Origin: Gordius sp. MW1
Lineage: Eukaryota; Nematomorpha; Gordioida; Gordea; Gordiidae
Direction: 5' to 3'
Assembly: GCA_964036665.1 (NCBI GenBank)
Contig: OZ038527.1
Coordinates: 15,035,835 to 15,099,834, forward strand
DNA length: 64,000 nt
Both the position numbers and the translations under genes were made by a program. Positions 36,901-49,644 of this stretch are shown in pieces; position 1 is the first letter of the stretch; each line of letters opens with the position of its first letter. The notes under the pieces are model-generated. The model ran no database searches. It saw only the letters and a list, made by a program, of their open reading frames with translations, and was not told the origin of the DNA.

Positions 36901-38924
36901 CTAACAAGCGTGGTTGATTGAAAGCAAAGAATTTGTCTTGTAACTTTTTATTAACGGGTACACCGGGATGGGCTGCTGGAGGCTGTTAGGCGAAGTGCCG
37001 CGCTGCTTCTTCTTATTTTTTCGCCACCTAGCGACGGCCGGTTCAACGAGCATTATTAAGCCAGAGAAGAGTATAAGCGCGCCGGCCAGATAAAAGGTAG
37101 AGGCGTAAGATTTGGATATGTCGCTCACCCAACCACCGATAGGTGGTCCGGTGAGACTGCCGATGCCTTGAGCAGTTAGGAGTAGGCCGTAACTTGATGT
37201 AAATTCTTCCAATCCCATCAAATCGACCAAGATTATGGAGGTGAGACTGTAATTGGCGCTAATTAAAAAGCCGTAAAGGGCTGACAATATGCACAGGCTG
37301 TAAAAGTCGGAGAAAAAATTGAAGGCGAAACAGCTCAGTCCGCACCCCGCCGTGGCGAAGGTGTAAAGGTAAATAGTGTTGAATTGTGGTCTATCAGCGA
37401 GGTAGCCGAAAAATATTTGACCTATTGTGTTGACGATGCCCATGATAGAGAGTAGAAACCCGGCGCGATAAGGCGATATGCCGTAGGAAATGGCCCGATC
37501 CACGACGTACAAATGTGGTATATCGTCGCACAGGCATAGGAGAAAATTAGAGATGAAGAAGAGGAGGTAAGTTATATCCTTCAACATGGTGAAATCGCAC
37601 ATGGCTTTAAGGGTGTCGATCAATTCGCTAAACAACTCGGCTACCGTGTAGTTCGCGTTGCCACGTCTCAAGCTGCTCGTGTAAACGTCGGGACAACTCG
37701 AAGCCCGTATCATATATTTAGGGGTGTTGAGCATGCAGCCCCGACTAGTTATGTTAGAACGGTTGAGGCGGAGGAAGCGGTAGCGCTCGGCCTTACGCAT
37801 TTTTTCCACGTGCTGGAACCAGAGCTCCTGCGGCGTGTAGTGGTGATGATGCGCCGTGCCACCGGGTTGCTGAGAAATGCTGCTGCGGCCTTTAACAATG
37901 GCATCACTAGCGGCACCCGAAGTTTTGTGCATCGGGGTAGTAGGGGGTGACGTTACCATGGGCTGGGCTTGGTTGAGGATGTCGGGGCGAATTAGGGGTA
38001 GCAGCTGGATGAGGTTGTCGATGTTGTAATCCTTGTGCAACGATTCGTAAGCTTCGTTAGCGAGTATTGGGTTATTCATGAGGAAGGTGGGTATGTCCAG
38101 GGTCGAGTGAGCGCGATATTTGTCGAGATCTTCCTCCGACACTGAGTTGGGGGGATAATAGTCGTTATTTTGGAGATTAATTACGTCACCCGTCAACAAG
38201 GCGATGTTGCCGTGCTGATCCTTAGTTCGGTCCTGAAAATCGTCAAGCCGGGCTTGATATTTTCGTTTCTTCCGCTCGACGGCTAGGTTTTCGGGCCATT
38301 CCACCGGCCTCATCAGAGCCCCCAATACCACGATGTTGAGGAAGAGGCCGGATAAAAGGAGCGTCACCCCGCGCCAATGGTAGCGTTGGATAAGAGTTTC
38401 GATACAGGCGCCGAAGGCAAAAGCGCCAACGCCCGCCCCCGATGTCGAGAGGCCGGTAGCGAATGCGCGTCGCGATTCGAAATAAAAGGCCACGACAACG
38501 ATGGAAGCCACGTTAACGAGGGATAGTCCTAGTCCCGTAATCAGGCCCATAGTGACGAAAAGAGCCTCGATGCGCTTGACAAAAACGCTAGCGCCAAAGC
38601 CGATGAACGAAATCAAACCACCAAGAATGGTCATCTTACGACACCCGTACGTATCGATTAGGATACTAGCTACGGGGCCGGCTAGCAAGGGAACGGCATA
38701 ATAGATGGAAACGACGAAGGCTGTTTTACCTCGACTTTGTTGAAAGTGATCCAAGAAGGCAACGTACAAAACACCAAAAGCGAATCCCACCCCGTCCGTA
38801 ATAAAGTGGGTCATGAAGGAGGCAAAAACTACAACCCAACCCCATCCCCCGTTCGGAGCAGGTGGTATAGTAGATTCGGAGGAGGAGGAAGAGGTATCGT
38901 CTTCGTCAACATTGACATTACCAC
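36901..38924 (-). CDS. SLC16 / monocarboxylate-transporter-like protein, exon 2 (main exon)
   Basis: Major-facilitator transporter of the SLC16 family, expected in the plasma membrane. Seen: NGGWGWVVVF opens TM1 at about residue 157 of an 806-residue two-exon model. YFESRRAFATGLSTSGAGVG is the second family motif. Six hydrophobic segments come before and six after a hydrophilic central loop of about 240 residues (about 339-580), which contains a HHHH run. The C-terminus is basic and ends in TAG at 36901-36903. Known: the family motif is [D/E]G[G/S][W/F][G/A]W; here the acidic residue is Asn. The acceptor CCAATAG at 38930-38925 gives a phase that fits exon 1. If that intron is wrong, an ATG at 38967 in the same frame gives 688 residues. 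The substrate cannot be read from sequence. GC content is far above the flanks. Confidence 0.9.
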
Positions 38925-39072
38925 CTATTGGCAAAAATATAGTAAATACTTTGGATAGCATTGCCACCCCCCTCGATATAAGTAGTTAAAATTGGGTACT
39001 GACTGGTAGAAACACCCAAATCGTTTAATATATGAAGAATGGTTTATGTTAATTTAATATATCATGAATTAC

Positions 39073-39469
39073 CGTGTGGGCCTCCTTGGTAGCCTGAATT
39101 TTGATTGGCTTCGAGTGGAGGCGACCCGAGGGAAGGTATCCCATTGCAAAAATTGTTTCGACAATTTTTTTGGAGGGAAAGGGCGGATTGATGAAGTGTA
39201 TTATTTCCTTTTGACATTTCCAAACGTCCGTTTGCTTGGATCCTTGGACGCTGTAAAAATGTTGGACTTGCACCAGAGGAGTTACAATCCTTAGGTTTAA
39301 AGATAAGCTCGACCGAGCGCGAGTGATTTAATTTGGATTGGTCGGGCCTTGGCATCGTGGACGATAATAATTTTGATATGAAAGAGCTACTCCTAGGCAA
39401 CATTGGTTTGTATGCAGTGTTGGTGTTTGTTTGATGTTTATTTTTGCCAGAACCAACGTTAGATTCCAT
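39073..39469 (-). CDS. SLC16-like transporter, exon 1 (N-terminal cytoplasmic region)
   Basis: Seen: an open frame starts with ATG at 39469 in a good context (AAAATGG). It encodes 132 residues, polar and rich in Ser, Asn and Pro (MESNVGSGKNKHQ...), without a membrane segment. A donor CACACG/GTAATT at 39072 leaves one base, which completes the first Gly codon of the main exon. The total is 2,421 nt, an exact number of codons. The intron would be 148 nt (38925-39072) with a pyrimidine-rich end. Known: SLC16 proteins have cytoplasmic N-termini. Inferred: this is the true start of the gene. The junction is not proven, and the donor is not the strongest form. Confidence 0.6.
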
Positions 39470-42339
39470 TTTACGATGATTTTATTGTATTGTACAAATG
39501 ATTGACAAATTAAAAATTTAAGCTCTCCTTTGGCGCAATAAAATACATAATCTGGCACCCTAAGAGGTAGGTTAAAAAAATATTTATAATTGGCATTTTA
39601 GGCGCGAATAAAAAATTTAATTAAGCGTTTATAATGAACATTGATTAAGCGATCAATAAAATCGAGTGTAAAAAACGCTTGGCGACCGTACTATATAAAA
39701 AGATATGAATAAAGATGTACTGAGCACAAATAGAAGCAACCACAAAATCCAAAATAGTGCTTAAATATAAAACGCACTTAACACACATAATATAAATCAA
39801 ACTCTAAATTGTCTTTCTTATCAAAAATTTTAAAATTGTTTATTTTTGTAATGGTTATCATCATTAATTAAATGGGCATAGACATGTACATTAATCTTCA
39901 TTGTTCGGACCTCACATAGTCAATTTTTGAGTTATTGAAAAATAACTATGCAATAAAACTTGTTTGTAATATTCATTTAACAATATTTCTAAGGACTTTT
40001 AACTTAAATCAAACTTTTGCAGCATAAACATCCAAACAACTTTATTTTTAAACCACAAGAGACCAATTCTATACTACTTTTAATAAATTCCCTACACTAT
40101 AAAAAGAATCAAAAAGTATACCTCACTACCATACCTAAATGTAAAACTACAATGATTTTTAAAAACATATATTGTAATAATATATATTTTTGCTAATAAC
40201 TTTATAAAATAAAGAATTTTAGACTGACTTTGGGTATAAAGTATTTGTATAAGCAATATGCCCTTATATTATAAATAAAGTGAGGACACAAGACCCAGAA
40301 GACCTTAAAGTAAATTAGATAATACCTTGTAATTATATTTATCTAATACTTAATACAAAACTAAAATAAATAAAATGTGTCAAAATAATTTAAATGAAAT
40401 ACTCATATATAATTAAGTATGAGAGCTTTTCATAAGTTAATTAAAATAGAATTATGAAAATTATTGATGGTGTGAAAAAAATATTAATAACCCATTAGCT
40501 ATAATCAAAATGTTAAGTTAAAAAAAAGAATTTGTGTACCTATAAAATAAGCTCTTGTATAATATATTATAAATTAAATAAATTATTGAGACACAATAAT
40601 GGCATTCATTGTGATTAGAATGGCAATAATCCAAAAGGGGACAATAAATATATACATCTAAGTACACCGCAATTCATTCAGGTGACATAACATTACTTTA
40701 AAATATCTTTGTTGTTTAAATTTTATTCAAAAATATTTAGTCAGTGGGAGGGGAGGGCGATCTTATTTAAAGTATAGGATTGTACAGAATATACTTAAAT
40801 TGTTTTTTTTAAATTGGAAAGGTGTTACGGGGATTTCTATAATGTACTTGTTACCCTACAGCCTTTAAAAAAATACAAACGTATTTATTTGTCATTCTTC
40901 TCATAAAATTTTGCCCCAATTGCCTGTAACTTTATTATAAATTTGAGTTATAATTTAAAGGCGATAGGAAAAATAATTTTAAGGGTTAGTTAATGTCATT
41001 GTTAGCGTAAGGGTCGGGATGGGGTTTTTTAGCACTTAACATAATAAATTTAAAACACCCATTTTTGCAGTGAGCTATTGATAGTATAGCAATCTTCTAT
41101 GAATTACTTTTTTTAGTATTAAAGCCATCATCGAGTTCTCAAACAAAATAAAATAGAGTTAAAAGTGAGAAGCGCGTCCATATTGTGAGGTCCCTTTTAT
41201 ACTGATCCCCTCCCCTATGGTTTCGAATCTTAGACAAAATTACCTAAGGTCAAGCGATTTTACAGCAGCATTTTTAGCTGCACTTAGCTTAACAATTCGC
41301 AGCATTTTGCATTATTACACGGCTGATATACATATGTATTTGAACGTTTATTAAGCTTTTTAAGATTTTCCTTTTGCATAGGGAGACTGAGGCCCAAGAG
41401 ATTAATTGCAGTTTTTATTTTGAACATTTTATAAAAAAAAAATTAAAAGTTGAGCAATCCATCATGTATAGATAAAAAAATATGAGTAAATTTTTTTAAA
41501 ACAAGCTTTTTGGGGGCGAGCGGGTCACTCCATAAATCATATTACTTTTAGACCGCGTTTTACGATGATGTAGAAATTTTTGTTGGATACGCATAAAACA
41601 ATTTTTGGGATTGCAGAACGAGCAATTTATATGTTGAAGAAGATTATATATTTGTTGATAGCAAATTTGGAGGAATAAAGTAAAAATATTTTGTCCGGAT
41701 GATATAGGTAAGCTTTTTGATTTAAATTTAATTTTTTATTTAAATGGATAAAGGTTTTCTTATTTTTTTAATTTTTATTTTATTTATAGTTTTCTGCCTT
41801 TATAATAAATGTGTACGTGTGTTATTGATGAAATATTTGATTTTTACATTAGAAATTTATTTGATTAGAATTTAAAGTATAACATAAAATAAATTTTTTA
41901 TTAATTATTTTTTAAAGATGTTTAGTAAGCAACCATCAGTCCTTTTGAATATATACTATTGTATGTTAAGTGAGCGTTTATTAATTGTCGTATCAATTTT
42001 AGTATTAATTTTACTTTAAATATTAGTTAAAATTAAAAGAGTGGAGAAAGTTTGTGAAGTAAAGAAAAGCAACGTTGCTTTATTTGCAATAAGGTTTATA
42101 TTAAAGAAAATTGTTTTTGGAAACAAAGAGCTTTTGGGCAGCAAGCGCAATTCAACGATACATATTTTAATAGAGCGAGTAAAACCCATGTTTAACGATT
42201 GTTGTGAACATAATTGTAGATGCAGCCAGGAGGGTCAACGTTCTGTATAGGAGAGGGCAGGGCCATCTAATTAGAATTGACAATTAGCTGCGCCTAACAC
42301 AGTTAATACGCCATTATTAATTTTGTTAGTATTTTTAGT
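39470..42339. other. AT-rich intergenic region
   Basis: It contains the upstream region of the SLC16-like gene. I see no coding exon, clear promoter element or recognisable repeat. Short open frames here have no family signature. Confidence 0.5.
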
Positions 42340-45300
42340 TCATTACAGATACCTTATGTAAATATTAATATTAAGGATATTAATATAAATTTTTACTTTG
42401 ATACCGGTGCATCGATTACTATAATGTCGCGTAAAATTTTTTTAAATGGCCAGATAAACGTGTTGATAAAGCCAACACAATTGCCATACTATTAAATGGC
42501 ACTAATATTAATATTCTCGGTAGCACTAAAGTTATCATATGCGTCGCAGAGGTAATGCTAAAATTGTAATTATATACAATTGATGATAATGTTGATAATA
42601 AAATGGGATGAATTGGATTAAGATTTTGGGTCCTATTACGAATTGGTGGGGTAAGTGTAAACAGGATAAAATTGGTAAATGTATAAGGGGTTATATAAAT
42701 ATTTTGAAAGAAATGCCGGAGGATCTTTTGAAAGTGACACTACAAAGCCGGTTAATAAGGTAATGGTTTATGGAAAAGAGTCTAAATCTTGGTTTTTGAG
42801 GCAATGGACTCAATTATTGAACCAACCTCGGTTTTTGGGGAACGGTATTTTCTAAAAGCCCCGGATCCTTGGTTTTAGTAGGTAGTGTTAATAGGAATAA
42901 ATTTGCATTATGGCATGCTAAAATTTATAATGTTAAAGAGAGATAAAACGAAATATTTTATGAAGAATTGGGTTGTTTAGGTAATATTATGTTTTCCATA
43001 CGGGTTATTCTAATGCTTTACCACGTTTTTGTCCTGCTAGAAGCATTGCATTAAAGTGGAAAGTTAAAGTGCAAGGTTTTAGAAAACTGCCTAAAAGATG
43101 ATGTGATTGAACCGATAGAATTTTCGGAATGGGCCACTCCCCTAGTTCCAGTTAAAAAGAGTGACAATACTATCAGGGTCTGCGCAGTTTATGGCGTTAA
43201 AATTAAAAAATGGTTCTTTGATGTTAAATAACTATATTAAAAATGGTTTTAGCTAATTTAAAAGATAGTAAATTTCGAAGTTAGATTTAGCTAACGCTTT
43301 TTGCAGCTTTAAGTAGATGAAAAATCTGCTAGATTATTAACAATTAACTAGGATAAAGGTTTATATGCTTTTAAAACGTTACTTTTTGGTTTAAGCGTGC
43401 CCGCACCTAATTTTCAAAGGGCGATGGCATCTATAATTAATATACAGATGGGGTATTTTTTTATTTGGATGACATTTTAATAACAGGTTCCACTCAGGAC
43501 GAACATGATTTAGGTCTAGAGAAAGTGTTACATTTGATTAAAATTAAAAATTTACGAGTTCTGTTAAAAAATGTAATTTTGGTACTGACCAAGTAATTAG
43601 GTCATGTAATAACAGATGGTTATGTTAAACTTTTAAAAAAGATACAAGATATTAAAAATATAATAGACCAGTAGATAAAAAAAGGACTTGCATCATTTTT
43701 AGGTATAATGAATTATTACAGTAAATATAGAAAATTATACAAAAACACGACAAAAAGCGTGACAAGACATTCGGTGCTTGACAAGACATTCGGTGCAAGA
43801 CATGACCGAGCGTGACAGTAAACACATGGAAAGTGAGCCTATAAATTGCATACCAATATTCTGGTTCACTTTATGAGCTAAAAATGATGTGTTATTCAAA
43901 TGGGATAACTTAGATCAATGTTACAATGTCTTAAAAGATGTTTTATTAACGGGTCCAATTCTTAAATGCTTCAATCTCGATAAAGAAATTTAAAAGTTGA
44001 TGCATCTAATACGGTTATTGGTGACGCTTTATCTCAGATAGAAGATGAAATAGAGCATCCCGTTATTCATTTTTCTCGCAAGTATACAAAGACTGAATTT
44101 AATTATTAGGTCATAGAAAAAGAAGCTCTTGCGATGGTTTAAAACGATGGCGGGAATATTTAATTGGCAAGGCGTTTATATTATATACCGATCATAAGCC
44201 ATTGGTAGCTATATTTTATAAAACGCAGAATTTTTAATGTCGCCTCGACTTCATAGATGGTTATTTATTCTTGGAAATTTTTCATTAACATTAAAATATC
44301 GAGAAGGTAAAAGTAATCATTTAACTGATGTTTTATCACGAATGAATGCGAGTAATACATCTAAGGAGATATCTGTTATAAATATTAATCTGGTTAATTT
44401 AGTAAAAATTATTGACCTTGACGACATTGTCAAAAGTAAAGAGAGTAGTGCTGAATTCGCAAATATTCAAAAAATTATTACAGGTATTAATAATATTAAA
44501 AATGTTCCTGTAGATTTTAAACATGTAATTAAGGAACTATATATTAAGGATAATTGAGTCAAACGTAATGATACGTTGGTAATTCATACTGAGCTGCGTA
44601 GTAATGTTTTTAGCATTTTGCATGAAGGACATGCAGGTATAAAGATGAAGGAGCTCGCTAGACTATTATGTCTGGTGGCATAAAATTACAAGGGACGTTA
44701 AGATCTATGTTCGGCAATGTGCTATGTGTAAATTAAATGCAGCCATGCCACTTAGAGATAAGGGGTTATTATTACCTTCTAATTAATATAATTCATGTTG
44801 ATTTTTTTAGTGGCAGGCGCATATTCAAATTGGATTGAATTTAAGATAGTGCACAATATATCTACAAAGGCTACTGTAGTGTTTTTAAAAGAATTAATTG
44901 GCTCATACTCTTTTCCGAAATTTATAGTAACCGATAACGAAAAGGCGTTTACCAGTGTCAATTTTAAAGATTTTTGTAATAATTGGAAAATAACTCACCT
45001 TTTTACACCGCCGTACAGGTGGAGAGATACGTAGCAATTGTTAAAAAATGGTTGGAACTGACACAAACAAAGAGGGTACATGGATATGTCGATTATATCA
45101 TTGACACTTAGATATAGATGTTTGCCAGTAGATGTTTACGTTTTCCGCTTGACTTTTTGCTGGATAGCAGTTTTAAGCATCATTTAACAGGTAAGACCAA
45201 ATATAATATTCATGATCTAGTTTGGTCAAAAAATTATTTAGGTCCGCCTAGGTCGGAGTTATCTAGAATAGTTGACCATGTAGGTAATAAGATTTATCGG

Positions 45301-45372
45301 GTTGAGTCATTAGAGACTGAAAAAATAGAAACTAGTCATGTCGAACAACTGTTAAGCTACTCTGCCTAATCT
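42340..45372 (+). pseudogene. Decayed Ty3/gypsy-type LTR retrotransposon pol region
   Basis: Motifs appear in gypsy order but scattered over frames with stops and frameshifts. Protease FDTGAS is at about 42397-42414. Reverse transcriptase has SEWATPLVPVKK (about 43125), FKTLLFGLSV (about 43372) and FFYLDDILITGS (about 43455). RNase H has VDASNTVIGDALSQ (about 43997) and YTDHKPLVAI (about 44180). The spacer region has LHEGHAG (about 44610). Integrase has AYSNWIEF, IVTDNEKAF and HLFTPPYR (44818-45020). A C-terminal NIHDLVWS...HVEQLL region ends at 45369. Known: integrase after RNase H defines the Ty3/gypsy order. No convincing pair of LTRs was found. It cannot encode a working polyprotein as it stands. 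Confidence 0.88.
43740..43857 (-). mobile_element. Small insertion with HINE-like 5' end inside the gypsy relic
   Basis: A segment with the repeated word GACAAGACATTCGGTGC ends with GAGCCTATAAATTGCATACC, close to the inverted 5' motif of the HINE-like family (two mismatches). It interrupts the reverse transcriptase/RNase H part of the retrotransposon, so it arrived after it. Confidence 0.5.
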
Positions 45373-45389
45373 GTATGTTTTTTTTTTTT

Positions 45390-45900
45390 TTTAAATGGAA
45401 GTGATCATTTCATGGTGCATCGTGAGAATAGTGGTGCAGCGTTTGGCTGGATTGCGTCCCCCGTGCCTATATATATCTTGCGTGATCGGGAATCGGGATA
45501 AACGGTATATCGAGGATGGCGTTTTTTCGGAGCTTCCTGTGGCTAGGGTTTTTAGGATAACTCCTGTGTTCACCCGGAATGACGGAATTGGCCGGCAAAG
45601 AGCCAAAATAATCTCAGGGGTAATGGCCGACGGCCCCACGGGGCGTTTACCGGAGGCGTTGTTAGAGATGCCAGCGATGGCATCGGCTACCTATGTGCCA
45701 ACCCTCCGGAGTAATCTTAAGTAGTATTACGAGTACCCTGCCTATCGGAGGGCAGGTGGTCACACTCCAGGTGCAGACCAGCGGGTCGGTAACGACCGTT
45801 TGGGAGCACACTGGTAACCTCTTTGGCTGCTGTAACCATGACAGGTGGTCTGCAAGGGCCGCAACTGGCTTGTAAATGAGAAGTGTAGCATAAGCCATTT
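45390..45900. other. GC-richer block of unknown origin
   Basis: About 500 bp with open frames on both strands (45395-45724 + is the longest) and clearly higher GC than its surroundings. It follows the gypsy relic directly. It could be a remnant of that element or of a separate repeat; I recognise no motif. Confidence 0.3.
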
Positions 45901-46329
45901 TGTCGACTAAAGTTTAACTATCATATGCGCGTTCATCCTCGCCTGTCGCCTCCTTCTTGCGTTTTTCGCTTATCATCGTCTTATATATTGAAGAAGATTA
46001 TATAAATATAACTGTTTTATCATCAGCCAAATGCGACAAACAAGTTAATTACTATATTATTGGCGAGTCAATTTTTACAGTTTTAATTGCAGCATTTAGT
46101 TAAATATTTTGTACTAATCTTAATATAAAAAAATAGCTTGTAAATGAAAGGTATATAAACTTCATAATTAAGTATGCATTTTAAATATTTTATATATTAT
46201 TGATTTAATTGTTATATTCTCAATATGTTAATAAATTTGTTTTTTTCAATGAATTGTTTGTTGGGTGGTTACAGTGAAACTAAGATTATTTATAAAATTA
46301 ACCTGGAATCAAAAATATTCATCAAGGTT

Positions 46330-47782
46330 ATATACAATCGAATTTACAGCGGGTGGATGAAATAATTAAAAGCAATCAAACAGGGTTTAGGAAGTGCCGT
46401 ACGACGACAGAGCACATAATAAGGAACATAATGGATATCACGGACAAGCGGTGCCCCCCTCGTTCTTGTTTTTTTAGACATCGCTAAAGCTTTTGACTCG
46501 CTGTGCCATCTATAGATTTGGGAAGCGCTATGCCTATTAGGCTTGCCTAAGAAAATAACTCTCATGTCTTTCTACTCTATGAAAACATGAAACTAGTTAT
46601 CTCCCACCTCCACCATAAATCGGAGCCCATACCAGTAACATCGGGTGTCAGGCAAGGTTGCCCGCTGTCCCCTCTCCTCTTTATAATTGCGATTGATCTA
46701 ATAATGAAGAGATCCACACTTCCGATCGATGGTATCAAACTAAATGGCACTATTCTATCATCCCTGCTGTTCGCAGACGACATATGGCTAGTGGCCCCTT
46801 CTATTTCCAAAGCATAACCTATGTTAGACAGGTTCAGCATCCAAGCCAAGCAAGCAGGACTGTTTATAAACCCCGAAAATGCTCAATGATTAGTATAAAC
46901 GATTCTTCGAACTCTACTCTGCTAGTCAACAAAAACGTAATAAATGCATCTGAAAAAGTCCGTTATTTGGGAGTGGACCTTACTCCAGATACCTACGCCG
47001 AAGCTGATGTCGAATCGAAGATCCGTCGGACCATGGTCAAATTCTACTCATGCTCAGCGATTTGGCGCTCACGTCAACTGACGCTCCATACACGTCTGAG
47101 GATTTTCAAAGCACTATCCTACCAATTCTCCTATACGGTTGCGAATCTTGGTCACTGAAGGCTCCCAGCTTAAAGAAACTACAAGTCAGTCTCAATAAAA
47201 TGCTACGTATCGTTTGCCGGATATTTTACCCGACGAAAATAACCAACGAGGATCTATGGGTGCGCTGCAAAATCGCTCCAATTAAAAACATTCTACTGGC
47301 GAGGAAATGGGGCTTTCTGGCTCATCAAGTACGAAGGAAAGGAACCAACTATTGTCTGTCTTCCCTGTTCTGGCGTCCACCCATGCTAAAAGGTCGCAAA
47401 TGCAATGGCAGCTGGCTCTACAAGGTGTTCCGCGATGTCCAAACACTAGGCCATGATTGGAATTCATTGCTGACCAACATGCAAGACAGGAAACTTTGGA
47501 AAGACTTCTCAAAAAACCATTTATTGCGGCTCTCTCATTAAGGATCTTCACACGGATTATTCATTTACGACATTATCATTAAAGCTTTACATTACTCTCA
47601 AGTCAATAGGTATTACATATTTACATGTCATAATTACATTGCATATTAACCATTTTATTACAGCATACTCACACACGTTATCGCTAACGTGGCCTGATGC
47701 GCCATTTGGCGTTAGAAGGGGCTCAATCTTAGATTGCACTAACTAAGCTCTTGGGCCTCTTCGCGGCAAACATACATACATA
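46330..47782 (+). pseudogene. RTE-like LINE, 5'-truncated reverse-transcriptase half with 3' tail
   Basis: Seen across frames: NQTGFRK.RTTTEHI (about 46375), FLDIAKAFDSL (about 46470), SGVRQGCPLSPLLF (about 46640), LLFADDIWLVAP (about 46765), EKVRYLGVDL (about 46955), ILLYGCESWSLKAPS (about 47125) and NEDLWVRCKIAPIKN...RKWGFLAHQVRR (about 47245-47340). The frame stops at 47539. The 3' region ends in CATACATACATA at about 47770. Known: GFRKGR, QGCPLSP and FADD are LINE reverse-transcriptase blocks. The C-terminal pattern and short simple tail suit RTE and related clades. Several frameshifts make it inactive. Confidence 0.85.
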
Positions 47783-47849
47783 TAAAATTTCAATTAGCAT
47801 GATTGTACAGCACACAGCGTGCTTTGACAATCAACTAACACTCCGTATC

Positions 47850-48950
47850 TAGAGACCTGCAAAATCGATTTTTTTAAGACCCGGCCCAAGCCTGGAATTT
47901 ATAATAAAAAAAAAATGAGGCCCGGCCCGGGCCCATACCATCTTTAAAAACAGCCCGGAATTTTAGTAATTGCAGAAACTTAATTTTGGTAAAAATTTTT
48001 ATTAAATAATAAAATGCACATAATAAATTGTTAAATCGATAATAAAACTATTTTGATGCAAAAAAAACACAGACATTAAAAATTTCCGTGTTTAAATTTG
48101 TTCTCCGCTCTTCATAAATGCGGCCCGCTGATGAAAAACATCTCTTATTCGAGGCAAAAGCAGATGTCGAAAAAATCTTACAAACAAGAGGGCTAAGCGC
48201 TGGAAATGACCACTGTGATCTTACCACCGATCCGATAATTCTATTTTTTTCTCGTTGTTCTTTAACTTTGTGTTGGTGTCAACTTCATTTTCCTCTACAT
48301 TTTTCTTCATAGAAGATGTTTCATGCCATATGCATTCCACAAAAATGGGCTATTGTGGATATGAGATTTTTTTGATTTTTGCAGGGCTTGTAAGTTTTGT
48401 TGAAAGTGGCATGCATGGTTAATTGTCAAATTTTTATTTTCCTGGACTTCTTTAAAGCATTTATGCCTTTGGAGATGAGTGTTCCATATTAAGCATAATA
48501 AAAACTAACATAAAAATTAATAATTTCCTGATGAGTAAAAATTATAGGATAACACATTCTTGCAAATCTTAGAAAAAATAAAATCTATTTTCCTATAATC
48601 TTTTCCATACTTGACTCTTTTCTCTAATATTTTCTTTTACTTTATAAAATTCTTTCTGAATATTTACAGCTATTAGCAGTAGATTTTTTTTTCCCATATT
48701 TAATTGTTTGTATATTAGAATAAGCGCGAAATGAATAAATGAGTGTTTAACAGATTCAATGACTTGTTGTAATTAATTTCTTTATATTTTATAGATTGTT
48801 TTAAACAGAATAAAAGACTACTTAGGCACTTCTAAATTATTCCGGGCCGGGCCTTTTATTTATAAATTAGGCCCGGCCCGGAATTTTAAAGCCTCAAAAT
48901 TTAAGGCCCGCGGGCCCGGGTTGATCACTTATACAGGAGAAGTAATAATC
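47850..48950 (-). mobile_element. Internally deleted hAT element with GC-rich termini
   Basis: TAGAGACCTGCAAAA begins the left end. Both ends carry GGCCCGGCCCGGGCCC-type repeats (47870-47960 and 48838-48925). On the minus strand the interior retains transposase pieces. These are FASNKRCFSSAGRIYEERRT (about 48185-48110), which fits the hAT C-terminal dimerisation region, and a polar linker (NVEENEVDTNTKLKNNEKK) at about 48300. This ties the CGGGC-rich ends found elsewhere in the window to the hAT superfamily. Confidence 0.65.
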
Positions 48951-48965
48951 TTGTATCTATACATG

Positions 48966-49136
48966 CTAGCGTTTTGGCACCATCCCCAATACCCCAAGTA
49001 AACAAGGAGGAAGGTGCATCAAAAAAGTATGAGTAATCTGCGCAGGAGTACCACTCGTAAGGGTATTTTTCATACTCTCATCTACTGTGTCAATTTCTTT
49101 TCCGCATGCTTCAATCATGCATCCTTCGTTTTTAAA
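48966..49136 (-). other. Unrecognised coding-like segment
   Basis: An open frame of 56 codons follows a plausible acceptor (GTTTCTAG). It has balanced amino-acid use (MIEACGKEIDTVDESMKNTL, SGTPAQITHTFLMHLPPC). A GT within GGGGTATTG could be a donor. I recognise no family. It may be an exon, or a piece of a decayed transposon next to the hAT element. Confidence 0.25.
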
Positions 49137-49267
49137 CTAGAAACTAAGTTTGTTAGTGTCAACGTAGATATTGATGATCAAATTTAAAGACATAATAATC
49201 TTCATTAGTAGTTTACATTTAACCTTAACGCAACTTAAGTTGGCATGGCAAAGGCATAATTATAAAA

Positions 49268-49402
49268 TTTCGGCCTGCGGATGGCTTATAAACGTGCCGG
49301 GTAAAGGATGGGCTTTTTGTTAAAAATATTATGAACCGGGCTTGGATGGGCCTTAAGATAACCAAACACGCTCGGGCTGGGTCCAGCTGGCTCCGGCCAA
49401 CA
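49268..49402. mobile_element. Decayed GC-rich hAT-like terminus
   Basis: Repeated GGGC words (CCGGGTAAAGGATGGGC, ACCGGGCTTGGATGGGCC, GCTCGGGCTGGG) resemble the GC-rich termini of the hAT-like elements. No partner end is evident. Confidence 0.35.
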
Positions 49403-49644
49403 AATTAATAATAATGCTTTTATTTTTGTATCTTAATGTATAAGAAATGGTGTGTTTGACGTTTATTATATTTTACAAATAATTAATTTTTACCGTTATG
49501 ATTTAATCATTATTAATTTCTCCTCATCATTTATTCATATAAAATGGGATTTTTAATAAGTGCCACGGGCAGAATTGGGTCCCAAAATTAAAATGATTTA
49601 ACTTTTAATACTTTTCTAAATACAAGTGAAGACGTTATTAATTC

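Noticed and set aside
38501-38958. Plus-strand open frames opposite the SLC16-like gene
   Set aside because: They are antisense shadows of a GC-rich coding exon.
41634-46005. TTGAAGAAGATTATATA at both 41634 and about 45988 as LTR ends of the gypsy relic
   Set aside because: Similarity stops after about 17 bases on both sides; no LTR pair can be supported.
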